A stretch of DNA of 64,000 nt, taken from contig NZ_CP047026.1 of NCBI RefSeq assembly GCF_009796785.1, positions 2,142,501-2,206,500 on the forward strand, given 5' to 3'. Numbering within the stretch: position 1 is the stretch's first letter; the number at the start of each line of letters is the position of its first letter. The notes under the pieces were generated by a model that saw only the letters and a list, made by a program, of their open reading frames with translations, ran no database searches and had not been told where the DNA came from. This document shows, one piece after another, positions 57,401 through 64,000 of this stretch. The translations under genes were made by a program, and so were the position numbers. Origin of the DNA: Polaribacter sp. L3A8. GTDB taxonomy: Bacteria > Bacteroidota > Bacteroidia > Flavobacteriales > Flavobacteriaceae.

Positions 57401-57442
57401 ATGAATATAATATAATTACTACTTGTCAAATTTAAGAATAAT
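57385..57442. repeat. 17-bp perfect inverted repeat over a promoter
   Basis: ATTATTCTTAAATTTGA (57385-57401) is exactly complementary to 57426-57442, with a 24-base spacer. The left arm holds a -7 promoter box and the right arm its mirror image, so the site could be a large operator. No T-run follows, which argues against a plain terminator. Confidence 0.8.
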
Positions 57443-57590
57443 GAGAAAACACGAATCGACTACTACATTTTCATCTAAAAATTCAATGTCTAATCATAAC
57501 AGTAAAAACGATTCTATTTTAGATCATTTTATTGTTTGGTTTAGAGATTTTTTAGACAATGCTGAGTAGTCGATTGGTGTTTTTCTTGTG
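57407..57590 (+). ncRNA. Candidate structured RNA upstream of purH
   Basis: 57449-57464 pairs with 57565-57580 at 15 of 16 positions; inside, TCTAAAAA (57474-57481) pairs with TTTTTAGA (57549-57556), and 57510-57525 forms a tip hairpin. The two stems enclose an internal loop of 9 by 8 bases, and TTTTTC follows the closing stem. Length (about 180 nt) and shape recall 6S RNA, but no sequence proof is available. Confidence 0.4.
57441..57569 (+). CDS. Possible 42-residue peptide
   Basis: An ATG 40 bases after a consensus promoter opens a 42-codon frame, polar Ser/Asn-rich first half (KHESTTTFSSKNSMSN) and an amphipathic C-terminal helix (ILDHFIVWFRDFLDNAE), ending TAG. Codon use is like that of its neighbours. 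The same bases can form a long-range RNA stem, so the frame may be accidental within a structured RNA. Confidence 0.4.
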   Translation: MRKHESTTTFSSKNSMSNHNSKNDSILDHFIVWFRDFLDNAE

Positions 57591-57650
57591 GTAGAAAAAT
57601 TCTTTAAAAATTTGTTGTTAATTACTTGCTTGTTTTGTTACTATCTTTTA

Positions 57651-57681
57651 TTGCCTTAGAAGTTTGCTTTCCCTAAATTTG
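57651..57681 (+). promoter_or_regulatory. Promoter of purH
   Basis: TTG (57651-57653), 20 bases, TAAATTTG (57674-57681): exact consensus. The purH ATG lies 23 bases downstream, leaving no room for a riboswitch behind it. Confidence 0.78.
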
Positions 57682-57704
57682 CACGCTTAACAACACAACA
57701 CTAA

Positions 57705-59231
57705 ATGAGCACTTCAAAAACAATTAAATCCGCATTAATTTCGGTATTTCACAAAGATGGTCTAGAACCAGTTGTAAAAAAATTAAATGATCTTAATGTA
57801 ACTATCTATTCTACAGGTGGTACAGAGAAATTTATTAAAGATTTAGGAATCAATGTTATTCCGGTAGACGAGGTTACTTCTTACCCATCTATACTTGGTG
57901 GTAGAGTTAAAACATTACATCCTAAAGTTTTTGGAGGAATTCTTAACAGACAAGATAACGAAAGTGATGTTGCTGAATTAGCAGAATTTAATATTCCACA
58001 AATAGATTTAGTAATCGTAGATTTATATCCGTTTGAAAAAACAGTTGCTTCTGGAGCACCAGAACAAGATATTGTTGAGAAAATTGATATTGGGGGAATC
58101 TCTTTAATAAGAGCCGCTGCAAAGAATTTTAAAGACACATTTATTGTTTCTTCTATGGACCAATATGAAGGTTTCTTAAATATTCTTAATGAGAATAATG
58201 GAGAGACAACTATTGCCGACAGAAAGAAATTTGCTGCAAAAGCCTTTAATATTTCTTCTCATTATGATACTGCTATTTTTAACTACTTTAATGAAGATGA
58301 AATAGTTTATAAAGCTAGCGAACAAAACGCAAACGTTTTACGTTATGGAGAAAACCCTCATCAAAAAGGATATTTCTTTGGAGACCTAGAAGCAATGTTT
58401 GATAAACTTCATGGTAAAGAATTAAGCTACAACAATTTATTAGATGTTGATGCTGCTGTAAATTTAATTCAAGAATTTAAAGGAGAAGCACCAACTTTTG
58501 CTATTTTAAAACACAACAATGCTTGTGGTTTTGCACAAAGAGAAACAATTAGTCAAGCTTACACAGATGCTTTAGCAGGAGATCCTGTTTCTGCTTTTGG
58601 TGGTGTATTAATTGCAAACACAGAAATAGACAAAGAAACAGCAGAGAAAATTCATACTTTATTTTGTGAGGTTGTAATTGCACCTTCTTTTTCTGATAAT
58701 GCTTTAGCTATTTTAAAAGGAAAGAAAAACAGAATTATCTTAATTCAAAAAGACGCAGTGTTACCTACAACAACTGTAAGAACTTGTTTAAACGGTTCTT
58801 TAGTTCAAGATAAAGATAGTATTACAGATCAATTATCAGATTTAAAATACGCTACTAACAATAAACCTACTCAAAGCGAGTTAGATGATTTGTTATTTGC
58901 TTCTAAATTGTGTAAAAACACAAAATCTAACACTATAATACTTGTTAAAAACAAACAATTATTAGCTGGAGGAACAGGACAAACTAGTAGAGTTGATGCG
59001 TTAAACCAAGCTATTGAAAAAGCAAATTCTTTTAATTTTGATTTAAATGGATGTGTAATGGCAAGTGATGCATTTTTTCCTTTTCCAGATTGTGTAGAAA
59101 TTGCAGATAATGCAGGTATAAAAAGTGTTATTCAACCTGGAGGATCAATTAAAGATCAATTAAGTATAGACTATTGTAATGAACACAATATATCTATGGT
59201 AATGACAGGAACAAGACATTTTAAACATTAA
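57705..59231 (+). CDS. purH: Bifunctional AICAR transformylase / IMP cyclohydrolase
   Basis: Catalyses the last two steps of IMP synthesis. The 508 residues contain the N-terminal cyclohydrolase domain (STGGTEKFIKDLG, GGRVKTLHPKVFGGIL) and the C-terminal transformylase domain (LKHNNACGFA, GDPVSAFGGV, MASDAFFPFPDCVE, QPGGSIKD). It is a complete normal gene with its own promoter. Confidence 0.97.
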   Translation: MSTSKTIKSALISVFHKDGLEPVVKKLNDLNVTIYSTGGTEKFIKDLGINVIPVDEVTSYPSILGGRVKTLHPKVFGGILNRQDNESDVAELAEFNIPQIDLVIVDLYPFEKTVASGAPEQDIVEKIDIGGISLIRAAAKNFKDTFIVSSMDQYEGFLNILNENNGETTIADRKKFAAKAFNISSHYDTAIFNYFNEDEIVYKASEQNANVLRYGENPHQKGYFFGDLEAMFDKLHGKELSYNNLLDVDAAVNLIQEFKGEAPTFAILKHNNACGFAQRETISQAYTDALAGDPVSAFGGVLIANTEIDKETAEKIHTLFCEVVIAPSFSDNALAILKGKKNRIILIQKDAVLPTTTVRTCLNGSLVQDKDSITDQLSDLKYATNNKPTQSELDDLLFASKLCKNTKSNTIILVKNKQLLAGGTGQTSRVDALNQAIEKANSFNFDLNGCVMASDAFFPFPDCVEIADNAGIKSVIQPGGSIKDQLSIDYCNEHNISMVMTGTRHFKH

Positions 59232-59264
59232 TTTTTAATATGTATTTTGCACTCAGAAATTTAG

Positions 59265-59272
59265 TAAGTTTG
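59265..59272 (+). promoter_or_regulatory. Possible -7 box for the mre operon
   Basis: TAAGTTTG at 59265-59272 lies 37 bases before mreB. The nearest TTG (59247-59249) is only 15 bases upstream, shorter than the usual 17-23. Confidence 0.4.
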
Positions 59273-59309
59273 TAGGGATACATCAAGAATAAAACAACAA
59301 AGATATTTT

Positions 59310-60338
59310 ATGGGTTTTTTCGATTTTATGACGGAAGATATTGCGATTGATTTAGGAACCGCAAATACTTTAATAATTCACAACGGTAAAGTGGTTATTG
59401 ATAGTCCTTCTATAGTTGCAAGAAATAGGATTACTGGAGAAATTATTGCAATTGGAAAGGAAGCCAATTTAATGCAAGGAAAAACCCATGAAAATATTAA
59501 AACAATTCGTCCTTTAAAAGACGGAGTTATTGCAGATTTTGAAGCTTCAGAACAGATGATAAAGGAATTTGTAAAGCAAATTCCATCAATTAAGAAGCGT
59601 TTATTTCCGCCTGCATTAAGAATGGTTATCTGTATTCCTTCTGGAATTACAGAAGTAGAAAAACGAGCTGTTCGTGATTCTGCAAAACACATGAATGCAA
59701 AAGAAATCTATTTAATTTATGAACCTATGGCTGCTGCTATTGGTGTTGGTATAGACATTATGGAGCCAAAAGGAAACATGATTATAGATATAGGTGGTGG
59801 TACAACAGAAATTGCTGTAATAGCACTAGGTGGTATTGTTTGTGATCAATCTGTAAAAGTTGCAGGAGATCTTTTTACAAATGATATTATGTACTATATG
59901 CGTACCCAACACAATTTACACGTTGGAGAATCTACTGCAGAAAAAATTAAAATTACCATTGGTGCAGCAACAGAAGATTTAGAAACTCCGCCAGATGAAA
60001 TGTTAGTTCAAGGTAGAGATCTATTAAGTGGAAAACCAAAACAAGTGCAAGTTTCTTATAGAGAAATAGCCAAAGCATTAGACAAATCTATTTTAAGAAT
60101 TGAAGATGCCGTTATGGAAACATTATCTAAAACTCCACCAGAATTAGCTGCCGATATTTATAATACAGGTATCTATTTAGCAGGAGGTGGCTCTATGCTA
60201 AGAGGTTTAGATAAACGTTTGTCTAGAAAAACAGATTTACCTGTGTATGTTGCAGAAGATCCGTTAAGAGCTGTAGTTCGTGGAACAGGTATTGCCTTAA
60301 AAGAATTAAAAAAATACAAAAATGTATTAATGAAATAG
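59310..60338 (+). CDS. mreB: Rod shape-determining protein MreB
   Basis: Actin-like filament protein that guides lateral wall synthesis, 342 residues. Nucleotide-binding segments DLGTANTLI, IGKEANLMQGKTHENI, DIGGGTTEIAVIALGG and YLAGGGSMLRGLD are conserved. First gene of mreB-mreC-mreD-mrdA-rodA, all on the plus strand with tiny gaps or overlaps. Confidence 0.97.
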   Translation: MGFFDFMTEDIAIDLGTANTLIIHNGKVVIDSPSIVARNRITGEIIAIGKEANLMQGKTHENIKTIRPLKDGVIADFEASEQMIKEFVKQIPSIKKRLFPPALRMVICIPSGITEVEKRAVRDSAKHMNAKEIYLIYEPMAAAIGVGIDIMEPKGNMIIDIGGGTTEIAVIALGGIVCDQSVKVAGDLFTNDIMYYMRTQHNLHVGESTAEKIKITIGAATEDLETPPDEMLVQGRDLLSGKPKQVQVSYREIAKALDKSILRIEDAVMETLSKTPPELAADIYNTGIYLAGGGSMLRGLDKRLSRKTDLPVYVAEDPLRAVVRGTGIALKELKKYKNVLMK

Positions 60339-60357
60339 TAGTTTTTAAGTTCTAACA

Positions 60358-61182
60358 ATGCAACAGATTATCTATTTTTTTCAGAAGTTTAAGTATTTTC
60401 TGTTTTTTTTATTGTTAGAGCTCATTGCACTAACATTCACTTTTAATAATCTTAATTTTCATAAGAGTAAATTTGTAAATTCTGCAAATAGTATTACAGG
60501 TGGTTTATACACAACTTTAGCCAACTCTACCGAGTATCTAGGACTAAAGACAGAAAATGAGTTTTTATCAATAGAGAACACAAAGCTTAAAAATCAATTA
60601 GAAAAAAACAATTTGTTTTTCTCTAAAGATTCTATAGTTATAGATTCATCAAAATACCATCAAAAGTACAATTATACTCAAGCTAAAATTATCAATAATA
60701 ACTATTCCAAATCTTTTAATTTTTTAACTATTAATAAAGGTAAAAATCAAAAATTAGATAAAGAAATGGCTGTAATTAATAGCAGAGGAGTTATTGGTAT
60801 TACAGAAAATGCTTCTAATAATTACACAAGAGTTCAATCTATTTTAAATAAGAATAGTAAAATTAATGCCCGCTTAAAAAATAGTAATTATTTTGGTACA
60901 TTAGGTTGGAATGGTATCGACTATAAAACAGTACAACTTTCTGATATACCTAGACAAGCTCCTTTAAAAATTGGAGACACCATAGAAACCGATGGTAAAT
61001 CTACAATATTCCCAGAAGGAATACCTATTGGAACTATTTCTAAAATAAACCATGGCAATACAGCAGACAACAAAGTAGATGTACTACTTTTTAACGACAT
61101 GAGTAACCTTGGTTATGTTTATATCATTAAAAATTTAGATAAAGAAGAAATACGATCTTTAGAAAACTCAAGTAATGAATAA
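60358..61182 (+). CDS. mreC: Rod shape-determining protein MreC
   Basis: A 274-residue protein with a short cytoplasmic end, one membrane span (about 12-29), a coiled coil (about 60-85) and two periplasmic beta domains (NSRGVIGITENASNNYTRV, LSDIPRQAPLKIGDTIETDG). It links MreB to the wall synthesis enzymes. It lies 19 bases after mreB and overlaps mreD by 8 bases. Confidence 0.94.
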   Translation: MQQIIYFFQKFKYFLFFLLLELIALTFTFNNLNFHKSKFVNSANSITGGLYTTLANSTEYLGLKTENEFLSIENTKLKNQLEKNNLFFSKDSIVIDSSKYHQKYNYTQAKIINNNYSKSFNFLTINKGKNQKLDKEMAVINSRGVIGITENASNNYTRVQSILNKNSKINARLKNSNYFGTLGWNGIDYKTVQLSDIPRQAPLKIGDTIETDGKSTIFPEGIPIGTISKINHGNTADNKVDVLLFNDMSNLGYVYIIKNLDKEEIRSLENSSNE

Positions 61183-61678
61183 AAGTATTAATCAAATTTT
61201 ATTTTTTTTATTCTTGCTGTTTTTGCAAGTTTTAGTCTTAAATCATATTATTTTTTTAGGCCATATAAACCCATACCTCTATATTTCGTTTGTATTCTTA
61301 TACCCTGTTAAAGAAAAGAGGTTTACTTTTTTATTCGTTTCTTTTCTACTAGGTCTATTTGTAGATTTTTTCTCAGACTCTGGAGGAATCCATGCATTTG
61401 CTACGTTGTTTATCGCTTATATTAGACTGTTTTTTGTACGGGTTTATTTTAGAAAAATGCCGGCAGATTATCCATTCTTCACCCTAAAATCAGAATCTTT
61501 TGGTAAAGTTTTTAACTATGTAGTAACTTTAACAATAATTCACCACCTTATCTATTTTTCTTTTGCTAATTTTAGTTTTTTTAATTTATCAATGGTATTT
61601 TTAGATACATTATACGCTAGTGTATTTACATTGATTTTATTTTTTCTTGGAACTTATATTTTTACTAAAGACGAATAA
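61175..61678 (+). CDS. mreD: Rod shape-determining protein MreD
   Basis: A 167-residue polytopic membrane protein with five or six spans, very rich in Phe and Leu. The segment FLLGLFVDFFSDSGGIHAFA is typical of MreD. It overlaps mreC by 8 bases and its stop codon shares a base with the mrdA start (TAATG). Confidence 0.92.
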   Translation: MNKSINQILFFLFLLFLQVLVLNHIIFLGHINPYLYISFVFLYPVKEKRFTFLFVSFLLGLFVDFFSDSGGIHAFATLFIAYIRLFFVRVYFRKMPADYPFFTLKSESFGKVFNYVVTLTIIHHLIYFSFANFSFFNLSMVFLDTLYASVFTLILFFLGTYIFTKDE

Positions 61679-63564
61679 TGCAAAGAAGTTTTCTACTCTA
61701 TTTTTTAATTACACTTATTGGTATCATTTTTATTGGAAGACTATTTCAACTTCAAGTAATTAGAGGCGATAATTATGACCCTATACATAATTCTGCAGTA
61801 AAAATTGAATATGATTACCCAGAAAGAGGATATGTCTATGATAGAAAAGGAAAACTTTTAGTAGCAAACCAACTCTCTTACGATGTTATGGTACAACCCA
61901 ACCAAGTGAAACCATTAGACACTATAGAGTTTTGTAATCTATTAAAAATAGACAAAGAAGACTTTTTAAAAAGATTTCACAAAGCAAATAACTATGCACC
62001 GTATTTACCTTCTGTTTTTTTAAAACAATTAGCTAAAGAAGATTTTGCTTTTCTTCAAGAAAAATTACACAAATACACCGGTTTTTTTATTCAAAAAAGA
62101 ATTATAAGAAAGTATCCAATAAACGCAGCTGCAAATGTGCTTGGTTATATTGGTGAAGTAAATGAAACTTTAGCAAAAGAAAACCCTTACTATCAACCTG
62201 GAGAATTAATCGGTAAAGACGGAATTGAAAGACAATACGAAGATTACTTAAGAGGTAATAAAGGAAAAAAACTATTACAAAGAAACAATTTAAATAGAGT
62301 TACCGGTTCTTATTTAAACGGTAAATACGATACATTACCACAAAACGGAAAAGATCTTACATTAACTATAGACATAGAACTACAACGCTATGCACAAAAA
62401 TTAATGAAAGGTAAAAGAGGCGGAATAGTAGCTATAGAACCAGCTACCGGAGAAATTTTAGCTTTGGTAACAGCACCTTCTTACAACCCAAATATGTTAG
62501 TTGGTAGAAAACGGTCTTTAAACTCTACACTCCTTTTTAACGACACAATAAGTAAACCGTCATATGACAGAGGATTGTTAGCTACTTATGCCCCAGGCTC
62601 TCCTTTTAAAATGATGAATGCCTTAATTGGTCTTCAAGAAGGTGTTATTACAGAAGAGACAGGTTTTAAATGTTATCATGGTTTTAAGTACGGAAACAGA
62701 GCAGGTGCTTTTATGGGATGTCATTGCGGAATTACAGGAAGACCGGTTAAACTAAAATCTGCTATTGCTAAATCTTGTAACACTTACTTTTCTAACACTT
62801 ATAAAAGGATCGTAGAAAAAGACAATAAACCTTCAGAAGGATTAGATACTTGGAAAAAACACATTAGTAGTTTCGGTTTAGGTGATTATTTAGGATATGA
62901 TTTACCCGCAGGAAGTCCAGGGTTAATTCCGAGTGGAAAATATTATGATGATATCTATAAATATCATTGGAATGGCTCTACAACCATATCTAACGCAATA
63001 GGACAAGGAGAAGTATTGACAACTCCTATACAATTAGCAAATTTTACAGCTGCAATTGCCAACAAAGGTTTTTTTTACACACCGCACGTATTAAAAGAGG
63101 TGAATAAAAAAGCCATAAAGGACTCTACTTACACCATCGCAAAACATACAACCATAGATAAAAAATATTTTATTCCTGTTATTGAAGCAATGCACGAAGT
63201 TTTTAAAACAGGTACGGGAAAATACAACCAAGTAAAAGGAATTGAAATTTGCGGAAAAACAGGTACTGCAGAAAACTTTATAAGAATTGATGGACAAAAA
63301 ATTCAGCTTCCAGATCATTCTATTCTCGTAGCATTTGCTCCAAAAGAAAACCCAAAAATTGCTTTAGCTATTTTTGTTGAAAACGGAGGTTATGGTTCTA
63401 CAATTGCTGCTCCTATTACTAGTTTACTAATCGAAAAATATTTGACTGGTAAAATTTCTAAAGCAGACAAATACAGAGAACAACGCATGTTAGACTTAAG
63501 TTTAGAAGATATTTATGCCAAAATAAATCAAAAACCAAAAGCCATTGCGTCAGGAACGAAATAA
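61678..63564 (+). CDS. mrdA: Penicillin-binding protein 2
   Basis: Class B transpeptidase for cell elongation, 628 residues. N-terminal membrane anchor (about 5-22), dimerisation domain (YPERGYVYDRKGKLLVANQ) and transpeptidase domain with Ser308-x-x-Lys311 in PGSPFKMM, SxN motif in KSCNTYF, and KTGTAEN. Works with RodA, encoded directly after it; its last 20 bases overlap the rodA start. Confidence 0.96.
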   Translation: MQRSFLLYFLITLIGIIFIGRLFQLQVIRGDNYDPIHNSAVKIEYDYPERGYVYDRKGKLLVANQLSYDVMVQPNQVKPLDTIEFCNLLKIDKEDFLKRFHKANNYAPYLPSVFLKQLAKEDFAFLQEKLHKYTGFFIQKRIIRKYPINAAANVLGYIGEVNETLAKENPYYQPGELIGKDGIERQYEDYLRGNKGKKLLQRNNLNRVTGSYLNGKYDTLPQNGKDLTLTIDIELQRYAQKLMKGKRGGIVAIEPATGEILALVTAPSYNPNMLVGRKRSLNSTLLFNDTISKPSYDRGLLATYAPGSPFKMMNALIGLQEGVITEETGFKCYHGFKYGNRAGAFMGCHCGITGRPVKLKSAIAKSCNTYFSNTYKRIVEKDNKPSEGLDTWKKHISSFGLGDYLGYDLPAGSPGLIPSGKYYDDIYKYHWNGSTTISNAIGQGEVLTTPIQLANFTAAIANKGFFYTPHVLKEVNKKAIKDSTYTIAKHTTIDKKYFIPVIEAMHEVFKTGTGKYNQVKGIEICGKTGTAENFIRIDGQKIQLPDHSILVAFAPKENPKIALAIFVENGGYGSTIAAPITSLLIEKYLTGKISKADKYREQRMLDLSLEDIYAKINQKPKAIASGTK

Positions 63565-64000
63565 CATTTTTGCAGAAATCGATTGGATTTTAGTTTTTCT
63601 TTTCACCATACTTGTTGGTTTTGGGTGGATGAATATATATGCCGCATCAAAAACTGAAGAAAATCATCAGATATTAGATTTTTCAACAAAGTATGGAAAA
63701 CAAATTCTATGGATAATTTTAAGCGTACCGCTAATTGTTATTATACTTTTTTTTAACTCGAAATTTTACGAAAAATATTCTAGCATTTTCTACATAATCT
63801 CATTGATTATATTAATTCTTCTATTCCCACTAGGTAAAGAAATAAATGGTGCAAAATCTTGGTTTAGCTTTGGAGGTATGAGTTTACAACCTTCAGAGTT
63901 TGTAAAAGCTTTTACAGCGCTGGCAGTTGCAAAACTATTGAGTGATAGGCAGTATAATTTTAGGCTAATTAAAAATCAAATAAAGGCTTTTATAATTATT
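63545..64000 (+). CDS. rodA: Rod shape-determining protein RodA (5' part only)
   Basis: SEDS-family glycan polymerase partner of PBP2, cut by the window edge after about 152 codons. The frame reads RQERNNIFAEIDWILVFLF from TTG 63545, then GFGWMNIYAAS, GKEINGAKSWF and LQPSEFVKAF, classic RodA segments. TTG is the only plausible initiator near the conserved N-terminus, and it overlaps mrdA by 20 bases. Confidence 0.93.
   Translation, partial: MRQERNNIFAEIDWILVFLFTILVGFGWMNIYAASKTEENHQILDFSTKYGKQILWIILSVPLIVIILFFNSKFYEKYSSIFYIISLIILILLFPLGKEINGAKSWFSFGGMSLQPSEFVKAFTALAVAKLLSDRQYNFRLIKNQIKAFIII

Overview
The window is AT-rich and reads as a chromosomal segment of a marine-type Flavobacteriaceae bacterium, plausibly near Polaribacter or Tenacibaculum (genus is inference). 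The evidence is the gldKLMN gliding/type IX secretion cluster, SusC/SusD and TonB receptor pairs, exosortase XrtF, many short lipoproteins, an IF3 gene without an ATG start, and repeated promoters of the Bacteroidetes type TTG-N20-TAnnTTTG. No rRNA, tRNA, CRISPR array, prophage or insertion sequence was seen.

Layout: 1-3640, thrS-infC-rpmI-rplT translation block with a terminator. 3674-4261, small membrane coiled-coil protein. 4473-13548, alpha-glucan cluster: glycogen synthase/GlgM-like, glgC, glgE, glgB and a GH31 alpha-glucosidase. Together these can form the GlgC-GlgM-GlgE-GlgB route through maltose-1-phosphate. 13549-13840, an intergenic region with a consensus promoter and terminator but no ORF, a candidate sRNA. 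13841-22622, prfA, two lipoproteins, a DUF4249/TonB receptor pair, an ABC-F ATPase and a DUF983 protein. 22788-32356, on the minus strand, topA, an arginase-fold protein with degenerate metal sites, gldK, gldL, gldM, gldN and a FAD oxidoreductase.

32478-45185 is a minus-strand polysaccharide utilization locus: truncated sulfatase, SusR-like LuxR regulator, SusC, SusD, a lipoprotein fusing a glycerophosphodiesterase domain to a GH16 beta-glucanase, an endonuclease/exonuclease/phosphatase-fold lipoprotein and a GH3 beta-glucosidase. SusCD, GH16 and GH3 point to a beta-1,3-glucan such as laminarin. Two phosphodiesterase-type enzymes in the same unit suggest a phosphodiester-decorated glucan, which is the most interesting hypothesis here.

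45364-52550 holds miaB, a sigma-54 activator, lptE, a TPR-like protein, secG and a groES-groEL operon split by a four-helix-bundle (23S intervening-sequence type) gene. 52656-55864 is a metal-uptake set (HMA protein, TonB receptor, HYC_CC_PP protein). 55897-57364 has XrtF, its partner and a GAF/fRMsr-like protein. 57365-57704 contains two long inverted repeats, two consensus promoters and a 42-codon ORF: a structured RNA or small-protein locus ahead of purH. 59310 to the end is the rod-shape operon mreB-mreC-mreD-mrdA-rodA, with rodA cut by the window edge.

A family of short palindromic intergenic elements is scattered behind genes. Two degraded genes are visible: the sulfatase N-terminus at 45048-45185 and a lipoprotein C-terminus at 20046-20147.
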